The notes: generated by a model not told the origin, from the sequence alone. Counted from the stretch's first letter, positions 1 through 6,358 are shown. The stretch: 6,358 bases of DNA from Ga0077555 sp031367895 (GCA_031367895.1 JANLQP010000315.1:1-6358); one strand, 5' to 3'. Translations and numbers: made by a program.

Positions 1-268
<268 letters not shown>

Positions 269-276
269 TCCGTTCG

Positions 277-282
277 TTCCTT
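277..282 (-). promoter_or_regulatory. Ribosome binding site of the monooxygenase gene
   Basis: On the minus strand AAGGAA lies eight bases before the ATG at 268. It supports that start; there is no longer N-terminus to prefer, because the Rossmann motif begins soon after residue 15. Confidence 0.6.
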
Positions 283-301
283 GCCTGTGGACGTGCCTTG
301 C

Positions 302-316
302 CACCTGTTGCAGGTG
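302..316. promoter_or_regulatory. Inverted repeat CACCTG-TTG-CAGGTG, candidate operator
   Basis: This is a perfect 6-bp inverted repeat around a 3-base centre, 34 bases before the monooxygenase start in the gap between two divergent genes. The size and symmetry suit a dimeric repressor (TetR, MarR or GntR size class). No regulator gene is in the window, so the assignment is inference; it could also form a small hairpin in the monooxygenase leader RNA. Confidence 0.35.
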
Positions 317-348
317 CTGGCGGTCGTGAATCGCCAATATTGCTCAGG

Positions 349-376
349 CATATACGAGCCATCGCCGTCGCTGCAA
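349..376 (-). promoter_or_regulatory. Possible promoter for the monooxygenase gene
   Basis: Read on the minus strand, TTGCAG (371-376) is followed after 16 bases by TATATG (349-354), a moderate match to sigma-70 type -35/-10 boxes. It would give a leader of roughly 75 bases. In that case the 302-316 dyad lies just downstream of the start point and the 380-402 dyad just upstream of the -35 box. This is a match by eye only, and alphaproteobacterial promoters are loose. No equally good promoter was seen for the GMC gene. Confidence 0.22.
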
Positions 377-379
377 TCG

Positions 380-402
380 ATATCAGTCCCTGCGGCTGAT
401 AT
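380..402. promoter_or_regulatory. Inverted repeat ATATCAG-N9-CTGATAT, candidate operator or activator site
   Basis: Two perfect 7-bp half sites are separated by nine bases, so their centres are 16 bases apart (about one and a half helical turns). The dyad sits in the middle of the divergent gap between the monooxygenase and GMC genes, where a regulator could act on both. Which protein binds, if any, cannot be told from the window. Confidence 0.35.
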
Positions 403-561
403 GCGCGCGCAAGACGGGCTGCGATCTCCGGTGCATTGGCACTGACGCCAACTCGGGCATTGAACGGGTCGGTGAGGGGTGCCACCATTCCACCATCCGA
501 TGCATGCGCGCGCCGCGGCGCGATGGCCGCGCCTGGTTCGTCCGATGCTGCATGGGGCTAT

Positions 562-570
562 GGGAGGGAA
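562..570 (+). promoter_or_regulatory. Ribosome binding site deciding the GMC start
   Basis: GGGAGGGAA, with GGAGG at 563-567, lies six bases before the ATG at 574. It favours that ATG over the in-frame ATG at 436, which would add 46 residues with no resemblance to the family. Confidence 0.8.
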
Positions 571-573
571 GCA

Positions 574-2286
574 ATGGCATTCGATTACATCATTGTCGGC
601 GGCGGTTCTGCGGGCTCCGTGCTCGCCAACCGGCTGTCGGCGCGCAGTTCCAACAAAGTGCTGGTCTGCGAGGCGGGACAGGACACGCCGCCGGGACAGG
701 AGCCAAGCGAGATTCTCGACTCATATTCAGGCACCGCCTACCTTGACAACCGTTTCCTCTGGAGCGAGCTGAAGGTCTCGACCGAGGTCGTTTCCCACAA
801 CAAAGACCCGAATGCGCCGAAACCACGCCTTCGCAAGTACGAGCAGGCCCGCGTTCTCGGCGGCGGCTCGTCGATCAACGGCCAGATGGCAAACCGCGGC
901 GCGCCCACGGACTTCGATGACTGGCACGCGCGCGGCGCCACCGGTTGGAAGTGGGAGCACGTGCTGCCCTACTTCAAGAAACTCGAGCGGGACCTTGATT
1001 TCAACGATGCGTGGCATGGTCAGGATGGCCCGATCCCCGTGCGCCGGGTCCCCGAGCACCAGTGGCCGGGGCACGCCAAGGCGCTGGCTGCCACGTTCAA
1101 ACGCGCCGGCTATAAGTACCTTCCCGACCAGAACGGATTCTTCGAAGACGGCTACTTCCCCGTCACCATCTCCAACGCCGAGGAACAGCGCGTCTCGGCC
1201 GCCATCGGTTATCTCACGGCCGATGTGCGCAAGCGGCCGAACCTCACCATTTCGACGAGCACGCAGGTGACGGAACTGCTGTTCGAGGACCTGCAGTGCG
1301 TCGGCATCAAGGCAATCGTCGGCGGCAAGCCGCAGGAATTCCGCGGACGCGAGGTCATCTTGTCATCGGGCGCCATCCACTCGCCCGCGCATCTGTTGCG
1401 CGCCGGCATCGGGCCGGCCGGCCATCTGCGCGATCTCGGCATTCCCGTGCGGCATGCGCTGTTCGGCGTCGGGCAGCGGCTGATGGATCACCCGTCCATT
1501 GCGCTGGCCTCGTTCCTGAAGCCTCAAGCGCGCGTGACCAACAAGGAGACGCGGCGCCACCTCTTCCTCGGCATGCGCTATTCCTCCAACATGGGCGGCG
1601 CACCGCCCGGCGACATGTTCGTCGTCGGCGCGACCAAGACATCCTGGCATGCGGTCGGCGAGCAGATCGGCACCTTCATCCTGTTTGTCAACAAGACCTT
1701 CTCCGAGACCGGGCAGGTACGACTCAAGAGCCGCAATCCGTCCGACGAGCCGGACGTCGAGTTCAATCTCCTGTCGGACCGGCGCGATCTCGAGCGTATC
1801 GCCGACGGAATCAGGCGCCTCGCCCCACTCTACAGCGACCCGCTCATGCAGGAGGCGATCAGCGATCCATTCCCCGCGAGCTATTCCGACAAGGTCCGCC
1901 AAGTCGGCGAGATCAACACCAAGAACAAGATCCTCACCGGGATCATGGCCCGGCTGCTGGATGGTCCCGGCTTCCTGCGGCGCCTGTTGATCCGGAATGT
2001 CATCATGGAAGGCTTCACGTTGGACGGGGTGCGCAACAACGAGGACGAAGCCGAGGCCTTCATCCGCAAGGCGGCCGTTGGTGTCTGGCATGCGTCCTGC
2101 ACCTGCCGCATGGGCGCGCGCGACGATTCGATGGCAGTGACGGATCCGGCCGGCCGCGTGCATGGCATCGGCGGCTTGCGGGTTGTCGACGCGTCGATTT
2201 TCCCGGTCGTACCCTGCGCCAACACGAACTTCCCGACCATCATGACGGCGGAGAAAATCGCCGACGCGATCCTGGCGGGGCAATGA
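574..2286 (+). CDS. GMC-family FAD-dependent alcohol dehydrogenase/oxidase
   Basis: The protein has 570 residues, the usual size for the glucose-methanol-choline oxidoreductase family. Seen from the N-terminus: DYIIVGGGSAGSVLANRLS with GxGxxG at 9-14; E33 at the end of strand two for the FAD ribose; ARVLGGGSSINGQ at 92-104 (GMC signature 1); GAIHSPAHLLRAGIG at 266-280 (signature 2). The C-terminal substrate domain carries WHASCTCRMG with the catalytic base H506, and N550 in CANTNFPTIMTAEKIAD at the second active-site position. This His-Asn pair is of the choline oxidase/dehydrogenase type rather than the His-His of glucose oxidase. There is no signal peptide, so it is likely cytoplasmic or membrane-associated. 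It would oxidise an alcohol to an aldehyde or ketone, passing electrons to O2 or to a quinone or dye-like acceptor; the substrate is unknown. It is divergent from the monooxygenase gene, whose ketone substrate this enzyme might supply (inference). No clear terminator follows. Confidence 0.93.
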   Translation: MAFDYIIVGGGSAGSVLANRLSARSSNKVLVCEAGQDTPPGQEPSEILDSYSGTAYLDNRFLWSELKVSTEVVSHNKDPNAPKPRLRKYEQARVLGGGSSINGQMANRGAPTDFDDWHARGATGWKWEHVLPYFKKLERDLDFNDAWHGQDGPIPVRRVPEHQWPGHAKALAATFKRAGYKYLPDQNGFFEDGYFPVTISNAEEQRVSAAIGYLTADVRKRPNLTISTSTQVTELLFEDLQCVGIKAIVGGKPQEFRGREVILSSGAIHSPAHLLRAGIGPAGHLRDLGIPVRHALFGVGQRLMDHPSIALASFLKPQARVTNKETRRHLFLGMRYSSNMGGAPPGDMFVVGATKTSWHAVGEQIGTFILFVNKTFSETGQVRLKSRNPSDEPDVEFNLLSDRRDLERIADGIRRLAPLYSDPLMQEAISDPFPASYSDKVRQVGEINTKNKILTGIMARLLDGPGFLRRLLIRNVIMEGFTLDGVRNNEDEAEAFIRKAAVGVWHASCTCRMGARDDSMAVTDPAGRVHGIGGLRVVDASIFPVVPCANTNFPTIMTAEKIADAILAGQ

Positions 2287-2310
2287 GCGGACGCGAGCGG
2301 TCGGCTAGAG

Positions 2311-2538
2311 CTACCGGCCAACGCCAACCCATTTCTGTTTCACGCTCGGCGCCGTGAACCCCAGGCGCTCATGGTGCCACGCAGCTTTGCCGCCGGGATA
2401 AATGCCAGGCAAATGCCAGGCCTCTTCAACTTGCCCCGGCGGACCCACTCTCACGGTGCGCTTCTTCCAACCGGACTCGGCGTCAAGCTCGGCATAGCCG
2501 AGCAGCCTTGGCAATTTTGAATGTTCGCCTGTTGACAT
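2311..2538 (-). CDS. Possible small hypothetical protein, 75 aa
   Basis: I do not recognise this ORF. From the ATG at 2538 it gives 75 residues beginning MSTGEHSKLPRLLGYAELD and ending KQKWVGVGR, hydrophilic and with five tryptophans. There is no membrane segment, signal peptide or known motif. An in-frame ATG at 2604 would give 97 residues, but the added part (MRVPRHRSRQ...) reads like non-coding sequence. No strong ribosome site precedes either ATG. By hand count about two thirds of the codons end in G or C, clearly fewer than in the flanking genes, which fits acquired DNA, a decayed gene or a chance ORF. It faces the GMC gene tail to tail and shares no operon. Confidence 0.3.
   Translation of the reverse strand: MSTGEHSKLPRLLGYAELDAESGWKKRTVRVGPPGQVEEAWHLPGIYPGGKAAWHHERLGFTAPSVKQKWVGVGR
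2400..2421. repeat. Perfect 11-bp tandem duplication (AAATGCCAGGC x2)
   Basis: Two identical, directly adjacent copies lie inside the doubtful 75-residue ORF. Eleven is not a multiple of three, so a recent duplication would have shifted that reading frame. This is a slight argument that the ORF is altered or is not a gene. Confidence 0.85.
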
Positions 2539-2681
2539 TACACTCAGCTTGCTTGTATTGCGGACAGCGTCAAGTTGGCGCGATCGGTGGCGGGGTACGC
2601 GCACGCGTCACTCAATCGCGGGATTTTTGAAGTCTGTCACGTTGGGATAAACGCTAGGCGAAACTTCGAAATCTTGTAATT

Positions 2682-2768
2682 GCCTCAGTGGCGGAACCGG
2701 TAGACGCGCCAGACTCAAAATCTGGTACTCGCGAGGGTGTGGGGGTTCGAGTCCCTCCTGAGGCACCA
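2682..2768 (+). tRNA. tRNA-Leu(CAA), with encoded CCA
   Basis: It is 87 bases long. The acceptor stem GCCTCAG (2682-2688) pairs with CTGAGGC (2758-2764), followed by discriminator A2765 and CCA 2766-2768. The D stem is GCG/CGC (2691-2693/2705-2707). The anticodon stem CCAGA/TCTGG (2709-2713/2721-2725) encloses loop CTCAAAA with anticodon CAA at 2716-2718, reading UUG. The long variable arm (2726-2740, stem ACTC/GGGT) is class II, as expected for leucine. The T stem GGGGG/CCCTC encloses TTCGAGT (2746-2752). All stems pair, with G-T wobbles only in the T and variable arms, so the gene looks functional. A weak 5-bp hairpin overlapping the CCA with a few T's after it is the only terminator-like element. 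Genes of this kind are common targets for integrases, but no second copy of the 3' end or integrase is in view. Confidence 0.97.
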
Positions 2769-3177
2769 AGAGCCATTGGTTTTATTGAATAATTTAAACT
2801 GTCCAGGATCGAGCGCCCCAAAATACCCTCTCAAATTCAGAACCGACGAGAGCCTGTGTGGTTTGGAGCGGATCTTTGTGGGTTCAGCACGGGCCTTATG
2901 GCCGACCCGCGGGACATGAATTGTTTGCAAGCATCGCTGATGCACACCCGCCGATAGCGACCATGGCTCGACTGCGGCTGGTTGCTGGCAGAAGGCAGAC
3001 AGGATGGCATCGTGAGGCTCCTTGGTTGATCAAGTGTGGCGAGACCTGACTACATCCTCGCCCACGGCCAGTCAGCGACGGTCCACACCAGCCCAGACAG
3101 ACTGCCAAGACTGACTGTTTGCGACGACGGCCTTCATCCGTTAAACAGCGATCATCTCGCCTTCCGGAGGACGTCCC
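2769..3177. other. Intergenic stretch between tRNA-Leu and gmd
   Basis: This 409-base stretch has no recognisable gene. It begins with an AT-rich run (about 2775-2802) that stands out from the GC-rich surroundings. Short ORFs here on either strand show no family resemblance or ribosome sites. A 7-bp inverted repeat CAGTCAG/CTGACTG (3069-3075/3111-3117) has a 35-base gap and may be chance. The end carries the gmd ribosome site. Confidence 0.6.
3166..3170 (+). promoter_or_regulatory. Ribosome binding site deciding the TTG start of gmd
   Basis: A perfect GGAGG lies seven bases before TTG at 3178. Together with the NAD(P)-binding motif starting ten codons later, it fixes the unusual TTG start; the next in-frame Met (residue 66) lies beyond the Rossmann motif. 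Confidence 0.85.
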
Positions 3178-4245
3178 TTGGCCAATAAGGTCGCGCTCAT
3201 CACCGGTATCACGGGCCAGGACGGTGCCTATCTGGCCGAGCTGTTGCTCGCCAAGGGCTACACCGTGCACGGCATCAAGCGGCGCGCGTCCTCGTTCAAC
3301 ACCGACCGGGTCGATCACCTCTATCGCGACCCGCATGATGCCAACGCCCGCTTCTTCCTGCACTACGGCGACATGACGGATTCGACCAATCTCATCCGCA
3401 TCATCGCCGAAACCAAGCCTGCCGAAATCTATAATCTCGCGGCGCAGAGCCACGTCCAGGTGAGCTTCGAGACGCCCGAGTATACAGCCCAGGCCGACGC
3501 GATCGGAACGCTGCGATTGCTCGAAGCGCTGCGTATCCTGGGGGTGGAAAAGACCGTCCGGTTCTATCAGGCCTCCACCTCGGAGCTTTACGGAAAGGTG
3601 CAGGAAACCCCGCAGAGCGAGACGACGCCGTTCTATCCGCGCAGTCCCTACGCTGCAGCCAAGCTCTATGCCTACTGGATCACGATCAACTACCGCGAGG
3701 CCTATGGCATCCACGCATCGAACGGCATCCTGTTCAATCACGAGAGCCCCATTCGCGGCGAAACCTTCGTCACCCGCAAAATCAGCCGCGCCGTTGCCGC
3801 CATCCATCTTGGTCAGCAGGATGTGCTCTATATGGGCAACATCGACGCCAAGCGCGATTGGGGGCACGCGCGCGACTACGTCGAGGGCATGTGGCTGATG
3901 CTGCAACAGCCGGCGCCCGACGATTACGTGCTCGCCACCGGCGAGACGCATTCGGTGCGCGAGTTCATCGAGCGGGCGTTTGCCTGCGTCGACCGCCGCA
4001 TTGTCTGGCAAGGCAAGGGCGTCGACGAGATCGGCCTCGATCAGGCCACGGGTAAGGCCGTCGTGCGCATCGACCCCGCCTACTTCCGTCCCACGGAAGT
4101 GGATCTGTTGCTCGGCGACCCCTCGAAGGCCGCGCGCCAACTCGGCTGGCGGCACCGCACCACCTTCCCGGAACTGGTTCGCGAGATGGTCAGCTCCGAC
4201 CTCAAGCTCTTCTCCGAGCAGCAGACCAAAGTACGCAGCGGGTGA
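3178..4245 (+). CDS. gmd: GDP-mannose 4,6-dehydratase
   Basis: The protein has 355 residues, the usual length for this short-chain dehydratase. It converts GDP-D-mannose to GDP-4-keto-6-deoxy-D-mannose in the cytoplasm, the precursor of GDP-L-fucose, GDP-D-rhamnose and GDP-perosamine for O-antigen, exopolysaccharide or glycan decoration. Seen: NADP-binding GITGQDG at 10-16; RRASSFN at 35-41, typical of Gmd; NLAAQSHVQVSFE at 86-98; the active site STSELYG with T134 and E136; SPYAAAK with Y158 and K162; NHESPIRGETFVTRKI near 188-202; and RDWGHARDYVEGMW at 226-239, all hallmark Gmd segments. Start is TTG after a perfect GGAGG. It appears to be a single-gene unit here: no GDP-fucose synthase, rhamnose reductase, perosamine transferase or glycosyltransferase lies beside it, so the final sugar cannot be told. 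The large antisense ORF is a codon-bias shadow. Confidence 0.97.
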   Translation: MANKVALITGITGQDGAYLAELLLAKGYTVHGIKRRASSFNTDRVDHLYRDPHDANARFFLHYGDMTDSTNLIRIIAETKPAEIYNLAAQSHVQVSFETPEYTAQADAIGTLRLLEALRILGVEKTVRFYQASTSELYGKVQETPQSETTPFYPRSPYAAAKLYAYWITINYREAYGIHASNGILFNHESPIRGETFVTRKISRAVAAIHLGQQDVLYMGNIDAKRDWGHARDYVEGMWLMLQQPAPDDYVLATGETHSVREFIERAFACVDRRIVWQGKGVDEIGLDQATGKAVVRIDPAYFRPTEVDLLLGDPSKAARQLGWRHRTTFPELVREMVSSDLKLFSEQQTKVRSG

Positions 4246-4483
4246 GCGGCACGATGCCTTCGTTGCCTCGCCGACTTGGTCACTGGCACCGGCGGCGCTG
4301 CGCGATCTCCAAGAACAACTTCTCTTCGATTGACGGACTTGGCGTTGGGATCCGTCCGCCGCAATTGCATCTACAAACTCTGCAAACGGCCAATTTCGGG
4401 CCTAAAATCGATGTTCCGATTGAATATCCGCGCCGGCGTGCCCAGTCACCACCGCGCTGGAGAAGCCCATTTGGGCCCGGCAT

Positions 4484-4499
4484 TTAGACCTTAGTCTAA
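4484..4499. promoter_or_regulatory. Inverted repeat TTAGAC-CTTA-GTCTAA, candidate operator
   Basis: This is a perfect 6-bp dyad around a 4-base centre, AT-richer than its surroundings, 183 bases before the peroxidase start. The 16-bp size suits a dimeric helix-turn-helix regulator such as a LuxR/NarL-type protein. The regulator is not in the window and the assignment is inference. Confidence 0.4.
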
Positions 4500-4540
4500 T
4501 CGGCAGGCCCGCTATCGGTCGAGAGCTGAAAGTGCCGGAA

Positions 4541-4552
4541 GGCGGTACCGCC
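4541..4552. promoter_or_regulatory. Perfect 12-bp palindrome GGCGGTACCGCC
   Basis: This palindrome lies 130 bases before the peroxidase start. An outer GCCGG/CCGGC pair (4534-4538/4551-4555) gives a second, competing hairpin. It could be an operator or an RNA structure in a leader, but short GC-rich palindromes arise easily by chance in this base composition. Confidence 0.25.
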
Positions 4553-4668
4553 GGCCCGTGCCATCCCCTCATAATGCAGACAACCACTCAAGGGCTGATC
4601 GTAGCCTGATTTTCGAATTGAGCCGCGCGCTCAGGCCACTTTTCGACCGAGCGCTGAACAATTGCTGC

Positions 4669-4673
4669 AGGAG
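4669..4673 (+). promoter_or_regulatory. Ribosome binding site of the peroxidase gene
   Basis: AGGAG lies nine bases before ATG 4683. A nearer ATG at 4678 is in another frame and stops after 19 codons, so 4683 is the real start. Confidence 0.7.
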
Positions 4674-4682
4674 TAAAATGCC

Positions 4683-6358
4683 ATGGCCGTTACATTCAAC
4701 CGCGTCGACCTGGACTGGATCCTGCAGCAGATCTTGATGGCCGAGAACGGTCAGGGACCGATCAATCCGCATTTGGCCTTCGGGTTGCGCCAGATCAACG
4801 GCGTCTTCAACAACGCCTCCGGGGCGGTCGGCTCTTCCACCTTCGGCGCCGCCGATCAGCCGCTGCCGACTTTTGCGACGCAGCTCTCCCAGCCGGCACA
4901 GGTGGTGCCGACCGACCTGCCGCCCGCGTTCCTGGCGCAGTTCGGCGCCACGGCCGGCCAATCGACCAGCTTCGCGCCGAACCCAGTTGGCACGAATGCG
5001 CCGGGCGCCACAGTCTCGACCGCATTCGTCGTCGACGCGGCGCCTCGCATCATCTCGAACCTGATCGCCGATCAGAGTTCCGCCAACCAGGCAGCCGTCG
5101 ACGCCTACAACGCCCTGCATCCGGACGTGCCGCAATTCATCCCCGGACCGATCCCCGGCTCGACCATCCCAAATCCTGCGTTCCAGACGCTGCAGCCGCA
5201 TTTCCTGCCCGACGCCACAACACTTAATCGGCTCTACGTCGCCAGCCTGGCGATCACCAACGTCACGCCGGACGGCGGCATCTCCGCGCCGTTCAACACC
5301 TGGTTCACGCTGTTCGGCCAGTTCTTCGATCACGGCCTCGACCTGATCGCCAAGAGCAAGACCGAGATCGTGTTCATCCCGCTGCAGCCGGATGATCCGC
5401 TGTTCGTGATTGGCGGCCAATCGAACTTCATGGTCATCGCGCGGTCCGTGCAGCCGTCGCAGAACCTCGTCACCCCGTTCGTCGACAACAACCAGACCTA
5501 CACCTCGCACGCCTCGCATCAGGCATTCATCCGCGAGTATTCGTCGGTGCCCAATACTGCACCCGGTGCGCCGGCAGGCAGTGTCATCATTCATTCGACC
5601 GGTCAGCTGCTCGAGCACGTCGACGCGACGGGGCATCATCTTGCCACCTGGAAGGACGTCAAGGACAACGCCCTGAAGCTCGGCATCCGGCTTACCGATA
5701 CCGACGTCGGCAATGTCCCGCTGCTGGCGACTGACGACTACGGTAACCTGATCACGGGAGCGCACGGCTTCGCCCAGGTGGTGGTCAAGCACCTCGTCGG
5801 CCCGAATACACTCGTCGAAGGCACGGCGGCGGGCCTGGACCTCACCGATCCGGTACCGGGGGAGTTCGGCGAAGCGATCGTCCGCATCGGCCACGCGTTC
5901 CTGAACGACATGGCCCAGGCCGCCAATCCGTTCGTCCCGCCCGGCACCACCTACAACCAAGCGCTGCTCGAGTCGCACTATATCGGCGGCGATGGACGCG
6001 CCAATGAGAACATCGGCCTGACCGCCGTCCACGAGGTCTTCCACAACGAGCACAACCGCCTGATCGCGCAAACCAAGGCCAACGTGCAGGCTGAGCTCGA
6101 CAAGGGCGATCAGTCATTCGCCATGAACTGGGTGCTGGCCGGCACCAATCTCACCACGTTGACCGCCGCGGATCTTCTCGCTGGCCGGACCACGCACAAG
6201 ATCACCGACGCCGAATTCGACGGCGCACGCCTGTTCCAGGTCGCCAAGTACGGCGTCGAGACGGAATACCAACACCTCGTGTTCGAGGAATTCGCCCGCA
6301 AGGTGGTGCCGACCATCCATGTCGGCGGCGACACCAACATCCACCTCGATCCCGCCAT
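4683..6358 (+). CDS. Animal-type haem peroxidase, MopA-like, N-terminal 558 residues (3' end outside window)
   Basis: The frame is open from ATG 4683 to the right edge. There is no signal peptide; the N-terminus FNRVDLDWILQQILMAE and the following GLRQINGVFNN and RIISNLIADQ segments are of the kind I know from large bacterial peroxidases. Seen: FNTWFTLFGQFFDHGLDL at 204-221 with distal H217, preceded by D216, which matches the haem-ester Asp of myeloperoxidase; DDPLFVIGGQSNFM at 237-250; NQTYTSHASHQAFIREY at 270-286; RIGHAFLNDM at 401-410; GGDGRANENIGLTAVHEV with catalytic R439 and E442, the second haem-ester position; and EHNRL at 456-460. Position 455 is Asn where mammalian enzymes have Arg (REHNR). 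The proximal His lies beyond the edge. Relatives are often secreted by type I systems through C-terminal RTX repeats, and MopA proteins of Aurantimonas and Erythrobacter oxidise Mn(II). Whether this one does is unknown. Confidence 0.9.
   Translation, partial: MAVTFNRVDLDWILQQILMAENGQGPINPHLAFGLRQINGVFNNASGAVGSSTFGAADQPLPTFATQLSQPAQVVPTDLPPAFLAQFGATAGQSTSFAPNPVGTNAPGATVSTAFVVDAAPRIISNLIADQSSANQAAVDAYNALHPDVPQFIPGPIPGSTIPNPAFQTLQPHFLPDATTLNRLYVASLAITNVTPDGGISAPFNTWFTLFGQFFDHGLDLIAKSKTEIVFIPLQPDDPLFVIGGQSNFMVIARSVQPSQNLVTPFVDNNQTYTSHASHQAFIREYSSVPNTAPGAPAGSVIIHSTGQLLEHVDATGHHLATWKDVKDNALKLGIRLTDTDVGNVPLLATDDYGNLITGAHGFAQVVVKHLVGPNTLVEGTAAGLDLTDPVPGEFGEAIVRIGHAFLNDMAQAANPFVPPGTTYNQALLESHYIGGDGRANENIGLTAVHEVFHNEHNRLIAQTKANVQAELDKGDQSFAMNWVLAGTNLTTLTAADLLAGRTTHKITDAEFDGARLFQVAKYGVETEYQHLVFEEFARKVVPTIHVGGDTNIHLDPA

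Larger units (their letters stand above)
2287..2681. other. Intergenic stretch between the GMC gene and tRNA-Leu
   Basis: This 395-base stretch has no gene that I recognise. It contains one doubtful minus-strand ORF and a short tandem repeat (listed separately). No convincing hairpin plus T-run for terminating the GMC transcript was seen. Likely tRNA promoter elements lie just before 2682, but I could not fix a convincing pair of boxes. Confidence 0.6.
4246..4682. other. Intergenic, dyad-rich upstream region of the peroxidase gene
   Basis: No gene is recognisable in these 437 bases. The part 4465-4552 holds three separate inverted repeats (two listed on their own). The third is GCCCA-TT-TGGGC at 4465-4476. 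A CATAAT at 4570-4575 resembles a -10 box, but no matching -35 box stands at the right distance. No clear terminator for gmd was found. The unusual length and the symmetry suggest a regulated promoter for the peroxidase gene (inference). Confidence 0.55.

Noticed and set aside
436..573. 46-residue N-terminal extension of the GMC protein from ATG 436
   Set aside because: The extension has no family resemblance and no ribosome site, whereas ATG 574 has GGGAGGGAA at good spacing and begins directly with the FAD-binding strand.
1296..2357. 353-residue plus-strand and 306-residue minus-strand ORFs over the GMC gene
   Set aside because: Both are shadows of the GMC frame, rich in Arg or of odd composition, without motifs.
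2765..2783. Hairpin ACCAA/TTGGT followed by T's after the tRNA
   Set aside because: The stem has only 5 bp with two G-C pairs, overlaps the CCA end, and has a short T-run, so it is too weak to call a terminator.
2858..3049. 63-residue plus-strand ORF before gmd
   Set aside because: It has no ribosome site, no motif and a non-coding look; a longer antisense ORF overlaps it equally without support.
3069..3117. Inverted repeat CAGTCAG/CTGACTG with a 35-base gap
   Set aside because: Short arms and a long gap make chance likely; there is no T-run or promoter context.
2896..4155. 419-residue antisense ORF on the minus strand
   Set aside because: It is a shadow of gmd and runs into the non-coding stretch; it has no recognisable domain.
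4678..4737. ATG at 4678 as start of a short leader peptide
   Set aside because: It would stop after 19 codons, overlaps the peroxidase start in another frame, and lies only four bases after the AGGAG; nothing in the peptide suggests a leader role.
4569..6071. 500-residue antisense ORF on the minus strand
   Set aside because: It lies opposite the peroxidase gene, whose plus-strand frame carries the family motifs and ribosome site. The antisense product has no recognisable motif; long antisense ORFs are expected opposite GC-biased third codon positions.

Overview
The window looks like chromosomal DNA from a GC-rich alphaproteobacterium, most likely of the Rhizobiales (Bradyrhizobium/Rhodopseudomonas type). 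This rests on the strong preference for codons ending in G or C, good GGAGG-type ribosome sites, a TTG-started gene, and the gene families present. No organism can be named from the sequence alone. There are four recognisable protein genes (two cut by the window edges), one tRNA gene, one doubtful small ORF and four stretches of roughly 300-440 bases without a recognised gene.

Left part (1-2286): two flavoenzyme genes run away from each other. A Baeyer-Villiger type monooxygenase is on the minus strand with only its N-terminus in view. A complete GMC-family FAD alcohol dehydrogenase/oxidase is on the plus strand. The 305-base gap between them holds two clean inverted repeats and a possible promoter. 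An alcohol-oxidising enzyme beside a ketone-oxygenating one suggests, but does not prove, a shared catabolic route (alcohol to ketone to ester or lactone).

Middle part (2287-3177): mostly non-coding. It holds a possible 75-residue minus-strand ORF of unknown function with an 11-bp tandem repeat inside it, and then a complete tRNA-Leu(CAA) gene with encoded CCA. About 400 bases with no recognisable gene follow, beginning with an AT-rich run.

Right part (3178-6358): gmd (GDP-mannose 4,6-dehydratase) is complete and starts at TTG. It has no partner gene for GDP-sugar synthesis beside it in the window. After a 437-base gap with three closely spaced dyads comes a haem peroxidase of the animal-peroxidase superfamily, running off the right edge. 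Its N-terminus, which lacks a signal peptide, is of the kind seen in large bacterial peroxidases that often end in RTX calcium-binding repeats (MopA-like). The distal haem-pocket residues are visible; the proximal histidine and any RTX part lie outside.

No clearly new multi-gene system is visible. The points most worth a second look are the MopA-like peroxidase with its dyad-rich upstream region, and the divergent monooxygenase/GMC pair with its candidate operators.
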